Assembly (NCBI GenBank): GCA_934667065.1
Contig: CAKULD010000007.1
Coordinates: forward strand, 62,001-126,000
Source of the DNA: an uncultured Collinsella sp.
Lineage (GTDB): Bacteria > Actinomycetota > Coriobacteriia > Coriobacteriales > Coriobacteriaceae
Direction of reading: 5' to 3'
DNA length: 64,000 bases
In this document: in pieces, positions 17,257 to 25,886 of the stretch
Layout of the letters: each line of letters begins with the position of its first letter
Position numbering within the stretch: the first letter of the stretch is position 1
Translations under genes and position numbers: made by a program
Notes under the pieces: generated by a model
What the model saw: the letters and a program-made list of their open reading frames with translations, nothing else
The model's database searches: none
What the model was told of the DNA's origin: nothing

Positions 17257-17287
17257 ATGTGGCAAAGGGGCAATCCCTTTGCCACAT
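17257..17287. repeat. 31-nt hairpin repeat, family member 1
   Basis: ATGTGGCAAAGGG, GCAAT, CCCTTTGCCACAT: perfect 13-bp arms just after the nitroreductase stop. Close relatives lie at 32148-32178 and 63563-63593, each likewise at the 3' end of a gene. There is no T-tract, so it is not a classical terminator. Confidence 0.75.
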
Positions 17288-17417
17288 TCATTGCAGTTGC
17301 GTCAGGCTGGCATAAAGGCCGCATAAATGTTTATCTAGCTGGGCAAACAGTGCCGTGTAAGCATGGGCCGATTACCTATAATCCCTTCGAACATTAAAGT
17401 TGGGAGGAAACTGGCTT

Positions 17418-19445
17418 ATGGAACAAAAGGCCAAAGAGACGGCTTCGCACGCTGCGATTCCTGTGAGCATCTCGGCGATGCTCGTCACGCTGGGCGTGGT
17501 GTATGGCGATATCGGCACCAGCCCCATGTATGTGACCAAGGCACTCGTTGCCGGCAACGGCGGCATCGGAAGCGTCACGGAGGAGTTCGTGCTCGGCGCG
17601 CTCTCGCTTGTCGTATGGACGGTCACGCTGCTGACGACCGTCAAGTACGTGCTCATCTCGCTGCGGGCCGACAACCACGGCGAGGGCGGTATCTTCGCCC
17701 TGTACAGCCTGGTCAAGCGTTGCGGCAAGTGGCTCATCATCCCCGCCATGCTGGGTGGTGCCGCGCTGCTTGCCGACGGCATCCTGACGCCTGCCGTCAC
17801 CGTGACCACGGCCATCGAAGGTTTGCGCACCATCCCGGCGGTGCACGCCGTGCTGGGTGACGACCAGAGTCGCGTCGTGGCCATCACGCTCGCCATTATC
17901 ATTGTGCTCTTCTTGGTGCAGCGCATCGGCACGGCCAAGATCGGCCGCGCCTTCGGCCCCATCATGACGCTGTGGTTCCTGTTCCTGGGCGGCACGGGTC
18001 TGTTCTTTGTCTTCCAGCATCCCGCGGTGCTGCTGTGCCTCAACCCGGTGCGTGGCATCAGCTTTTTGCTGAGCCCCAACAACCATGCGGGCATCATGAT
18101 CCTGGGCAGCTGCTTCCTGGCCACCACCGGCGCCGAGGCGCTCTACTCCGACATGGGCCATGTGGGCCGCGGCAACATCTACGCCACCTGGCCGTTCGTT
18201 AAGTGCTGCCTGCTGCTGTCCTACATGGGTCAGGGCGCTTGGCTCATCAACAACGCCGGCAATCCGGAGCTCATGGGCATCGCCGACCTCAACCCGTTCT
18301 ACCAGATGCTCGCCCCGGGCCTGCGTCCGTTTGCCGTCGGCCTTTCCACCGTCGCGGCCATCATCGCCTCGCAGGCGCTCATCACCGGTGCGTTCTCGCT
18401 GGTGTCCGAGGCCAGCCGTCTGGACCTCATGCCCCACATGCAGGTCTTCTATCCTGCCGAGACCAAGGGCCAGCTCTATATTCCCATGGTCAATAACGTC
18501 ATGCTCGTGGGTTGCATCATCGTGGTGCTGCTGTTCCAGAGCTCGGCGCACATGGAGGCGGCCTACGGCCTGGCCATCACGCTCACCATGATGTGCACGA
18601 CGCTGCTGCTGTTCTTCTACCTGCATATCGATCGCGGGCTCAAGGTCGCGCCGTATATCTTCGCCGCTTTCTTCCTTATGCTCGAGGGCTTCTTCTTTGT
18701 GAGCTCGCTCACCAAGTTCTTCCACGGCGGCTACTTCACCATCCTCATGGCCGCGCTCATCATGGGCGTCATGGTGTGCTGGTACAACGGCACGGCGGTC
18801 GAGCAGCGCCAGTTTACGCTGCTGCCGCTGCGCAGCTATCTGCCGCAGCTCAAGCGTCTGCGCGACGACGACCGCTACGAGCGCATGAGCGACAACATCG
18901 TGTACCTGACTAAGGACACCCATACCGATTACATCGACCGCGACATTGTCTACTCGATTCTGGACAAGCATCCCAAGCGCGCCCGCGCCTGGTGGTTTGT
19001 GAACGTCGAGACCATGGACGAGCCATACACGTTTGCCTATTCGGTCGAGACGTTCGACACCGACTACGTGTTCCGTGTGCATCTGTACCTGGGCTATAAG
19101 GTCAACCAGCGCGTTAACGCCTACCTGCGTCAGGTCGTTCAGGATCTTGCCGCCACCGGCGAGCTGCCCGCGCAAAAGCACGACTACTCGGTCTACAAGG
19201 ACCCGGGCAACATCGGCACGTTCAAGTTCGTCATGATCCGCAAGCTGCTGGCGCCCGAGAGCGACGTGGAGCCCAGCGAGCGCACGGCCATCACGCTCAA
19301 GTACATCATCCGCCGCGCCGCCGGCACGCCCGCGCGCTGGTACGGCCTGGAGAACTCCAACGTGAGCTTTGAGTATGTACCGCTGTTCACCAAGTTCAAG
19401 GCTGTGAACAAAATGCAGCGTCTGGCCCCCGGTGAGCGTCCGTAG
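17418..19445 (+). CDS. kup: Kup-family potassium uptake transporter
   Basis: 675 residues; ATG 17418 with GGGAGG 10 bp upstream is preferred to the in-frame TTG 17400. Family signatures: the first helix LGVVYGDIGTSPMYVTKAL, the helix 2-3 region RADNHGEGGIFALYSLVKR, and TTGAEALYSDMGHVGRGNI. Twelve hydrophobic helices are followed by a ~170-residue soluble C-terminus. Kup proteins are proton-coupled K+ importers. A small membrane protein and a KdpD/KdpE-type two-component system follow downstream, so potassium-responsive expression is likely. The 170-bp upstream region has a possible -10 (TATAAT near 17376) and no riboswitch that I recognise, although c-di-AMP riboswitches often precede kup genes in other bacteria. 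Confidence 0.92.
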   Translation: MEQKAKETASHAAIPVSISAMLVTLGVVYGDIGTSPMYVTKALVAGNGGIGSVTEEFVLGALSLVVWTVTLLTTVKYVLISLRADNHGEGGIFALYSLVKRCGKWLIIPAMLGGAALLADGILTPAVTVTTAIEGLRTIPAVHAVLGDDQSRVVAITLAIIIVLFLVQRIGTAKIGRAFGPIMTLWFLFLGGTGLFFVFQHPAVLLCLNPVRGISFLLSPNNHAGIMILGSCFLATTGAEALYSDMGHVGRGNIYATWPFVKCCLLLSYMGQGAWLINNAGNPELMGIADLNPFYQMLAPGLRPFAVGLSTVAAIIASQALITGAFSLVSEASRLDLMPHMQVFYPAETKGQLYIPMVNNVMLVGCIIVVLLFQSSAHMEAAYGLAITLTMMCTTLLLFFYLHIDRGLKVAPYIFAAFFLMLEGFFFVSSLTKFFHGGYFTILMAALIMGVMVCWYNGTAVEQRQFTLLPLRSYLPQLKRLRDDDRYERMSDNIVYLTKDTHTDYIDRDIVYSILDKHPKRARAWWFVNVETMDEPYTFAYSVETFDTDYVFRVHLYLGYKVNQRVNAYLRQVVQDLAATGELPAQKHDYSVYKDPGNIGTFKFVMIRKLLAPESDVEPSERTAITLKYIIRRAAGTPARWYGLENSNVSFEYVPLFTKFKAVNKMQRLAPGERP

Positions 19446-19506
19446 ACGTCGGCGGGCTACACGGAGTTGATTATCGATGGATGAAATGAAAGCCGGGGAG
19501 GTAAAC

Positions 19507-19677
19507 ATGGATGCAAGGACACTCGATGTCCGCGAGGCGGGCATCGACGCCGCCGAGGACCAGTTCTTTACGAACCGTGCCAACATGGACATGGCCGATC
19601 GCGTGATCTCAGTCGTGGCGCTGGTGTTTGCTGCGGTGTGCGTGTGCGCCCTGCTCGCGCACGTGCTGTTTGTCTAG
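19507..19677 (+). CDS. Small single-span membrane protein downstream of kup
   Basis: 56 residues from ATG 19507, which has GGGGAGG 5 bp upstream; an in-frame ATG at 19477 would give 66 residues but has a poorer site. An acidic N-terminal half (DAAEDQFFTNRANMDMADR) precedes one C-terminal transmembrane helix (VISVVALVFAAVCVCALLAH). It begins 61 bp after the kup stop and precedes the terminator, so it is probably co-transcribed. No family is recognised. Size and position recall small accessory subunits such as KdpF, but there is no sequence basis for homology. A regulator or stabiliser of Kup is a reasonable guess. Confidence 0.6.
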   Translation: MDARTLDVREAGIDAAEDQFFTNRANMDMADRVISVVALVFAAVCVCALLAHVLFV

Positions 19678-19688
19678 CGACCGCAGAC

Positions 19689-19703
19689 TGTAAAGGCTTT
19701 ACA
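19689..19703. promoter_or_regulatory. Palindromic operator candidate TGTAAAGGCTTTACA
   Basis: Perfect 7-bp arms around one base, between the small membrane gene and the terminator upstream of the sensor kinase. It is suitable in size for a response regulator or other dimeric repressor. The context suggests control of the kinase/regulator operon, but no promoter elements are obvious next to it. Confidence 0.35.
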
Positions 19704-19707
19704 CTAG

Positions 19708-19766
19708 AAACCACCACGAGGGAAACCACCACAAAGGTGCCTGTCCCCTTCGTGGTGGTTTTTGTT
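19708..19766 (+). terminator. Terminator between the kup unit and the sensor kinase
   Basis: AAACCACCACG (19708-19718) pairs perfectly with CGTGGTGGTTT (19751-19761), followed by TTTGTTTT. The loop contains a second copy of AAACCACCAC, so alternative pairing is possible. It ends the kup transcript before the kdpD-like gene. Confidence 0.7.
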
Positions 19767-19787
19767 TTGAGGGAGGGCGCGGTGCGC

Positions 19788-21413
19788 ATGGACGCTCGGG
19801 TGGATAGCGATCTTGCCGATAACTTTTGGTGGCGACGCACGACGCTGACGCGGCGCGGTCCCCTGTACGATCTTGGCGTCTCGGCGGGGTTGTTGCTGGC
19901 GGCGACGGTTATCGGCGCGCTGCTCGACCACCCCGGAATTGCCCCTAGCATTATGATCGTCTACGTGCTTGCCGTGCAGTTGTGCGCGTTTTTTACCTGG
20001 AGCCGCCTGTACTGCTTGCTCACGTCTGCCGCCGCCGTGGCGCTCTATAACTTTTTGTTTATCGACCCCCGGTATTCGCTGACGTTTATCGACCGCATCT
20101 ATCCCGGCATGTTTGTGATCATGTTTTTGGTCTCGCTCGTGTCGAGCTCCATCTCCCTGGCGCTGCGCCGTGCGCTGGCGCAGGCCGCGGCCAGCGACCG
20201 TCGCACGCAGATGGTGCTCGAGACCAACCGTATGCTGCAGCGCTGTGCCGATCAGCAGCAGATCGTGCACGCCATGGCCACGCAACTGGCGCGTCTTTCG
20301 GGCTGTCCGGTCGTGTGGTACAGCGCCGATGAAGAGAGCGATGACCTACTGCCGCGAGCGACGTACACGGCGGTGGGCGATGCCGCGTCGATACATCAGC
20401 TGGCGCCCCAGATGCCGCCGCTGCTCTCGGCTTCGGCTTACGTGGGAACGCCGCTCGATGCCACCTATGGCGGCTCGGCGTTTTACGGCATCTACCTCAC
20501 CGTACGCTCGGGTGATGCCATGGTGCGCGAAGGTAAGCCTTCCTCGGTGATGGGTGTGCTGGCCATTGTCGCCGAGCCCGATGCGCTGACGCACGAGGAG
20601 CGGACACTTGCCGATGCTATCGTGAGCGAAGGCGAGCTGGCGCTCGATCGCGCCCGCGCCGTGGAGGCCCGCGAAGAGGCGGCGGTGCTTGCCAAAAATG
20701 AGCAGCTGCGCGCCAACCTGCTGCGCTCCATCTCGCACGACCTGCGCACGCCGCTCACCAGTATCTCGGGTAACGCCGACGTTCTGCTCGACCAGGGCTC
20801 GACCGGCACCGCGGTGCTCGATGCCCAGACGCGCCGCGGCATGCTCCTGTCCATTCGCTCTGATGCGCAATGGCTCAACGCCACCGTCGAGAACCTGCTC
20901 GCCATCACCAAACTCGAAGGCGGCGGCATGCATCTTTCGACTACGCTCGAGCTCATGGATGACATTGTGGAAGAGGCCCTGCGCCACGTGAACCCGGCCG
21001 TGAGCGAGCACGACCTTAAGGTGGTGCCGTGCGATGAGCCGGCGCTCGTCAATGTCGATGCGCGCCTGATGGTGCAGCTTGTGGTGAACCTGGTGAACAA
21101 CGCCATCACGTATACGCCGGCGGGCTCGCATATCGTGATTTCGATTGGTGTCGACGAGGGGCGCGTGACGTGCTCGGTCGCCGATGACGGCCCTGGCATT
21201 GCGCCCGAGGACCGCGGCCGCATCTTTGAGTCGTTCTACACCGCCAACCATGGCTTGGCCGACAGCCATCGCAGCGTGGGCCTGGGACTTTCGCTCTGCC
21301 GCTCCATTGCGCTGGCGCATGGCGGTAGCATAGAAGTTGCCGCGGCGGACCCGCACGGCTCGGTCTTTACGATCGAGCTTCCCACCGCCGACGTTTCGTT
21401 TGATAAGGAGTAG
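19788..21413 (+). CDS. kdpD: KdpD-type sensor histidine kinase lacking the N-terminal KdpD/Usp domains
   Basis: 541 residues from ATG 19788 (GGGAGGG 10 bp upstream; GTG 19782 is possible). A DUF4118 membrane module of four helices (residues ~25-130) is followed by a GAF-like region (~150-300), the HisKA dimerisation helix with SISHDLRTPLTSISGN (phospho-acceptor His ~316), and HATPase boxes (NLVNNAITYTPAG, DDGPGIAPEDRG, GLGLSLCRS). Canonical KdpD is ~900 residues with a KdpD domain and a universal-stress-like domain in front; both are missing, giving the short form known in some actinobacteria. It is followed 4 bp later by its response regulator. No kdpFABC genes are present, so the adjacent kup is the likely target. 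Confidence 0.85.
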   Translation: MDARVDSDLADNFWWRRTTLTRRGPLYDLGVSAGLLLAATVIGALLDHPGIAPSIMIVYVLAVQLCAFFTWSRLYCLLTSAAAVALYNFLFIDPRYSLTFIDRIYPGMFVIMFLVSLVSSSISLALRRALAQAAASDRRTQMVLETNRMLQRCADQQQIVHAMATQLARLSGCPVVWYSADEESDDLLPRATYTAVGDAASIHQLAPQMPPLLSASAYVGTPLDATYGGSAFYGIYLTVRSGDAMVREGKPSSVMGVLAIVAEPDALTHEERTLADAIVSEGELALDRARAVEAREEAAVLAKNEQLRANLLRSISHDLRTPLTSISGNADVLLDQGSTGTAVLDAQTRRGMLLSIRSDAQWLNATVENLLAITKLEGGGMHLSTTLELMDDIVEEALRHVNPAVSEHDLKVVPCDEPALVNVDARLMVQLVVNLVNNAITYTPAGSHIVISIGVDEGRVTCSVADDGPGIAPEDRGRIFESFYTANHGLADSHRSVGLGLSLCRSIALAHGGSIEVAAADPHGSVFTIELPTADVSFDKE

Positions 21414-21417
21414 CGCT

Positions 21418-22131
21418 GTGCCGAACTCTGCCGTGAAACCGCTCATCTTGGTTGTTGAGGACGATCCCGCCGTCCGCAGCCTCATCGTTGCCGCACTCGA
21501 GGCACATGGTCTGCGCCATATGGCCGTGGAGACCGCCCATGCCGCCATTGCCGCCGCCTCGTCGCAGGCGCCGAGTATTGTTCTCCTTGATCTGGGCCTA
21601 CCCGACATGGATGGCGTCAAGGTGGTCGAGTCGGTGCGCGCGTGGTCGGGCATGCCGATTATCGTGGTCTCGGCGCGTAGCGAGGACGCGGACAAGATTC
21701 GCGCGCTCGATGCCGGTGCCGACGATTACCTGACCAAGCCGTTTTCGGTCGAGGAGCTGCTCGCGCGCATCCGTACCACGCTCAGGCGCCTTTCGTATGC
21801 GCAGATAGGTGTGGGTTCGTCCGAGGGCACGTTCGATACCGGCGAGCTGCATATCGACTTTGATGCCGGTATTGCGACGATGGATGGCGAGGAGCTGCAC
21901 CTGACCCCGATCGAGTACAAGCTTTTGTGCCTGCTGGCGCACAATGCCGACAAGGTGCTCACGCATCAGTTTATTCTGCACGAGATTTGGGGCACCGCGA
22001 CCAAGAGCGACCTGGCGAGCCTGCGCGTCTTTATGGGCACGCTGCGTAAAAAGATCGAGGCGGACCCCGCACATCCACGCTACATCCAAACCCACGTAGG
22101 CATCGGCTATCGCCTGGTCACCCAAGGATAG
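21418..22131 (+). CDS. kdpE: KdpE-type OmpR-family response regulator
   Basis: 237 residues from GTG 21418, with AAGGAG at the end of the kinase gene as ribosome binding site. Receiver domain: acidic pocket VVEDD, phosphoryl Asp in LLDLGLPDMDG (~57), conserved Ser in VVSARS and Lys in LTKPFS. The C-terminal winged helix (LTPIEYKLLCLLAHNADKVL ... YIQTHVGIGYRLV) binds DNA as a dimer. It forms an operon with the sensor kinase and ends at a strong terminator. Its target is inferred to be the kup unit just upstream. Confidence 0.88.
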   Translation: MPNSAVKPLILVVEDDPAVRSLIVAALEAHGLRHMAVETAHAAIAAASSQAPSIVLLDLGLPDMDGVKVVESVRAWSGMPIIVVSARSEDADKIRALDAGADDYLTKPFSVEELLARIRTTLRRLSYAQIGVGSSEGTFDTGELHIDFDAGIATMDGEELHLTPIEYKLLCLLAHNADKVLTHQFILHEIWGTATKSDLASLRVFMGTLRKKIEADPAHPRYIQTHVGIGYRLVTQG

Positions 22132-22156
22132 CCCATCGCCCACATCCCCCTCATGA

Positions 22157-22227
22157 GTTGCGGTGAAATACGGACGGAAATGGCCGATTTGGCGGCCAAA
22201 CAGTCCATATTCCACCGCAACTTTTTT
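22157..22227 (+). terminator. Terminator of the kinase/regulator operon
   Basis: A 19-bp imperfect stem (GTTGCGGTGAAATACGGAC at 22157-22175 with 22203-22221; two non-Watson-Crick positions) encloses a smaller hairpin and is followed by six T. It overlaps the last codon of the convergent rlmKL gene. Confidence 0.85.
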
Positions 22228-24790
22228 ATTTGCCCTTGGGCTTGCTGGCGTAGAACTTCTTCTTTTTGGGCTTGCCGGCGGGGGAGGGCTTGCCGTCGCC
22301 GTGCGGCTTGCCGCCAGCGTTCGGCTTGGGCGCGGTCGCGCGGGGCTTGCGGGCCTCGGGGTTGCGCAGCTCCTCAACGCGCTCGGCAATCTCCTCGGCA
22401 CTAAAGCCGACCTCGGCCATGGCGTCCTCGATGGGCAGGCGGCGCACGATATAGCAGTGGTGCACCTTCTGGTTGCGTGCGAAGTCATCGGGGATGGTCT
22501 GCGCCGTAATGTCCTGTAGCACCACGCCCGCGCGCGCGAGCTTGCGCGTCTCGGGGCGGAAGCCACGCAGGTTGCAGCTAAAGATGGCATGGCCGCCCTG
22601 CGTGAGCAGGCGCGATACACCGGCCAGCAGCTCAACGTGGTCGCGCTGGACATCCCAGGTGCGGCGGCCCATCTTGGACGAGTTCGAGAACGTGGGCGGG
22701 TCGACAAAGATCAGGTCCCAGCGATTGCGCGTCTGGCGCTGGTCGCGAATCCAGGCGAGCACGTCGTCGCGCACAAAGTGATGCTGCGGGCCCACAAAAC
22801 CGTTCTGGCGCATATTGCGCTCGGCCCAGTCCAGATAGGTGTTCGAGAGGTCGACCGTCACGGTCTCCTCGACGCCGCCATCGGCCGCGTAGCAGGTGGC
22901 GGTGCCGGTGTAGGCGAACAGGTTGAGGAAACGGCGTGCCTGCTTGGCGTGCTCGCGTACCAGGTTGCGGGTGACGCGGTGGTCCAGGAAGATGCCCACA
23001 TCCAGGTAGTCGTCAAAGTTGACGGCAAAGGTGAGGCCGCCCTCCTCGATGAGCGGCAGGCGGCGGCGCGCGATGTTGGCGCGCTCGCCCGAGCCGCCCT
23101 TGCCGGCGCCCTGCTTGCCGTACTGCGAGCCGCCGCGCGAGCGCATGCGGGCCTTGGCGTGCATGTGCTCGGCGGGGACATCCAGGATGCGCGGCGCGAT
23201 GGCCAGGATGTCGAGCATGCGGGCCTGAGCCAGCGCGGGGTCGATGGTCTTGGGTGCGGCGTATTCGGCGATGACGAGCCAGCGGCCCGGGGTCTGCGGG
23301 CAGCCCTCGTACAGATCGATGGCGGCGGAGTAGTCGGGCAGGTCGGCATCGTAGACGCGGTAGCAGCTCACGCCCTCGCGCTTGGCCCACTTGCGGCGCA
23401 GGCGGGCATTCTTGCGCAGGCGGTTGGCGAACTGCTCGGACTCGGGGATGAGCACGGGCAGCGGCTTGCCGTCACCCAGGTCGAGCGTGGCAGCGGGCTC
23501 AGGCATGGCGGGCACGGCGCCGGTCTCGTCGTCGGCGTCGCCGGCATCTGCGGCCTCGCCCACGGCATCCGCGCTGGTCGCGGCTTCAAACGCCGCTGCG
23601 GCGTGGTCGAGCGAGGGCCAGACCTCGATAGCTGCTTCCTCGTTATTGGGCATGACGGCGATGGAGCGTTCGGGCTCGGCGTGGAGCGCGCGGGCCAGCA
23701 ATCCGTCGCGGGTGAGCGCGGCGACCGGTGCCGAGGCGAGCTCGGGCACACGGCGCAGCTCGCCGATGAGCGTCATGGCATCGTGCATGAGCGACAGCGG
23801 GGTCTCGGTGGTGTCCGCGACGATGGCGGCGCCGGCGACAGCGCCCGCGTGATCCAGCACGGTGGCAGACTTGGCGGCGCAAAAATCGACAAAGCGCTTG
23901 TAGCCGGCGCACTTGACCATGAGCTCGGCGGTTTTGCGGGCGGCGGGGTCAATGTCCACGGCGACGATGCGCGCCTGGCGCTCGCGGGCTGCGGTCTCGC
24001 GCTCGCGCGCCTCGGCAAGCAGCTGCTCCCACAGGGCGGCATCGTGCAGCTGCCAGCCCTCAAAGCCCCAGTGCTCACGAGCGGCGCCCGGAGCGCGATC
24101 GGTCAGGATATTTACAGCCTCCAGCAGCAGGCCGCCGCCGGCGCACGAGGCGTCGATCAGCGTGGGCAGGGCCTCGTTTTCGTAATCGTCGGCCGTCAGC
24201 TCGCACTCGCACAGCGTGGTCCAGCCAACCTGCGCCAGCACCAGCGCGGCGTAGTCGGGGCGCAGCACGTGCGTGCCCTCGCCAGCGCGGGTCGCGGCGG
24301 GCGGCAGGCGCTTGAACAGCGGGTCGCCCGAAAGGTCCAGGCTGATGCTCGCGCGGCGCTGACGCAGCGAAAGCAGCAGGTGAACGTCGGGGTCGGCGGC
24401 GTCGACGTCGGCGCGGTGGCCCGTGGTCTCGGCCAGGCGGTCGCACAGCGCGTCCTTGGCGCGCAGGGCCGAGAAACGCGTGTTGCGCAGCTGCTCGGTC
24501 ACGCCGCGGGCGGTGATGGCGATGGTGGCGCCCGGGCGGACGATGCTCTCCCAGGCGATGTCGTACACGCCGTCGTACAGCTCGTCGGCATCCCGTGCCT
24601 CAAAGCGCCCAAGTACCACAAACACGCGGCTGGCCAGGCGCGACCACAGACAGGCGCGGTAGCCCTCTTCGAGCTCGCCCTCAAACGTGGCGCGGCCCTT
24701 CAGGCGGCGGACATGCGAAAGCCCGAGCCGCTTGAGCTCGTCGGCGAGTGCGGATTCAAAGCCCTCGGGGCAGCTTGCGTAAAATTCCAT
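22226..24790 (-). CDS. rlmL: Bifunctional 23S rRNA methyltransferase RlmKL
   Basis: 854 residues from ATG 24790 (MEFYASCPEGFESALADELK). N-terminal THUMP-containing part (~1-160), then the first Rossmann methyltransferase with LIDASCAGGGLLLEAVNI and DIDPAARKTAELM. The C-terminal methyltransferase has RFLNLFAYTGTATCYAADGG and IFVDPPTFSNSSKMG. In E. coli the two halves make m2G2445 and m7G2069. The protein is longer than the ~700-residue E. coli enzyme. An Ala/Asp/Glu-rich, low-complexity insert lies between the domains (~residues 360-450), and a lysine/glycine/proline-rich tail (KPKKKKFYASKPKGK) is likely to contact rRNA. Monocistronic, divergent from the HAD phosphatase. Confidence 0.9.
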   Translation of the reverse strand: MEFYASCPEGFESALADELKRLGLSHVRRLKGRATFEGELEEGYRACLWSRLASRVFVVLGRFEARDADELYDGVYDIAWESIVRPGATIAITARGVTEQLRNTRFSALRAKDALCDRLAETTGHRADVDAADPDVHLLLSLRQRRASISLDLSGDPLFKRLPPAATRAGEGTHVLRPDYAALVLAQVGWTTLCECELTADDYENEALPTLIDASCAGGGLLLEAVNILTDRAPGAAREHWGFEGWQLHDAALWEQLLAEARERETAARERQARIVAVDIDPAARKTAELMVKCAGYKRFVDFCAAKSATVLDHAGAVAGAAIVADTTETPLSLMHDAMTLIGELRRVPELASAPVAALTRDGLLARALHAEPERSIAVMPNNEEAAIEVWPSLDHAAAAFEAATSADAVGEAADAGDADDETGAVPAMPEPAATLDLGDGKPLPVLIPESEQFANRLRKNARLRRKWAKREGVSCYRVYDADLPDYSAAIDLYEGCPQTPGRWLVIAEYAAPKTIDPALAQARMLDILAIAPRILDVPAEHMHAKARMRSRGGSQYGKQGAGKGGSGERANIARRRLPLIEEGGLTFAVNFDDYLDVGIFLDHRVTRNLVREHAKQARRFLNLFAYTGTATCYAADGGVEETVTVDLSNTYLDWAERNMRQNGFVGPQHHFVRDDVLAWIRDQRQTRNRWDLIFVDPPTFSNSSKMGRRTWDVQRDHVELLAGVSRLLTQGGHAIFSCNLRGFRPETRKLARAGVVLQDITAQTIPDDFARNQKVHHCYIVRRLPIEDAMAEVGFSAEEIAERVEELRNPEARKPRATAPKPNAGGKPHGDGKPSPAGKPKKKKFYASKPKGK

Positions 24791-24865
24791 GGGTGACCTC
24801 TCTGGTTGCGTCGCTCCATTATATGATGGATGCTCCGTTTGCCCCCGCCCTCGAAAGGAACCCAT

Positions 24866-25693
24866 ATGATTGATGCGTGCCCCGATTCCGCCGTGCTCTT
24901 TTTTGACGTTGACGGCACGCTGACGTCGTTCGACCCCGACGATATGACCGATAAGGATTTTTCGGCGGTTCGTCCCTCGCAGGCGGTCGTCGAGGCGTTC
25001 CACACGCTGCGCGATACGGGTCACAAGGCGTTTATCTGCACCGGCCGCCCTCTGTGGCTCATCGCCGACAGTCTGCGCGAGCTGGATCCCGAAGGCATCG
25101 TTGCCATGGCGGGCGCCACGCTCGAGGTCGAGGGTCATGTGGTGCACGAGGACTGCTTTGCCGAGGATGTCGCCGAGGAACTTGCACGCCGCATTATCTC
25201 GGTAGGATTCGAGGCCTTTTTCGAGACCAATGGAGCAACCTTTGCTCTGGAGCCTGCGGGTGTTGAACAGTCGTCTCTGATCGGTACCACCGTGGTGCAT
25301 GGCGCCGAGGAGATGCGCGTCGACGGTCGTCTGCGCGTGGGCAAGGTGTGCCTGAACGCGCCCAACTTGGCGTGCGTGGCCAACGATGACGGCTTTATCG
25401 AGCGCAACTTTGAGCTGTGCAATACCGGTGGCCAGAACCGCGAGCTCAGCCCCAAGGGCATCGACAAGGGCGTGGGTGTGGCGCGGGCGCTGGAGTATCT
25501 GGGCCGTGCGGGTAATGCGTGCACTTTTGGTTTTGGCGATTCGGGTAACGACCTGGGCATGCTCGCCGCCGTGGAGACGGCCGTAGCCATGGGCAACGCC
25601 ATGCCCGAGGTCAAGGCGGTCGCCGACTACGTGACCGACGATGTCGCCCACGACGGCACCGTCACAGCGATGCAGCATTTCGGCCTCATCTAA
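24866..25693 (+). CDS. HAD-superfamily (Cof-type) phosphatase
   Basis: 275 residues from ATG 24866 (AAAGGA 6 bp upstream). Motif I FFDVDGTLTS gives the nucleophile and acid-base aspartates (~16 and 18). Motif II is FICTGRP. Motif III/IV is the Lys in SPKGIDKGVG and GFGDSGNDLGML. The C2-type cap between ~85 and 195 places it in the Cof/YbiV group of sugar-phosphate and cofactor phosphatases. The substrate is not predictable. It shares a 75-bp divergent promoter region with rlmKL and sits upstream of, but not tightly linked to, the transaldolase gene. Confidence 0.85.
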   Translation: MIDACPDSAVLFFDVDGTLTSFDPDDMTDKDFSAVRPSQAVVEAFHTLRDTGHKAFICTGRPLWLIADSLRELDPEGIVAMAGATLEVEGHVVHEDCFAEDVAEELARRIISVGFEAFFETNGATFALEPAGVEQSSLIGTTVVHGAEEMRVDGRLRVGKVCLNAPNLACVANDDGFIERNFELCNTGGQNRELSPKGIDKGVGVARALEYLGRAGNACTFGFGDSGNDLGMLAAVETAVAMGNAMPEVKAVADYVTDDVAHDGTVTAMQHFGLI

Positions 25694-25886
25694 TGAATCC
25701 CGCGTTCTGACGTTTGCTCAAACTGCGACTCTTTGCTTTTGCATGCTCAATCGATTTATCAATCCAAACACTGAGGTGTTTATACCGTTCGCCGAGATGA
25801 TAAAAACTCGCAGTTCACGCCTTGATAAACATAGGTAAAGTGTTTAGCAGTTTACCGGCCGTATGCAAACGAAAGGAATCAGGCAG

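Noticed and set aside
17246..17417. Possible ydaO-type c-di-AMP riboswitch before kup
   Set aside because: Expected by analogy with other kup genes, but none of the conserved ydaO sequence blocks is visible and 85 bp remain after the hairpin, too little for the full aptamer.
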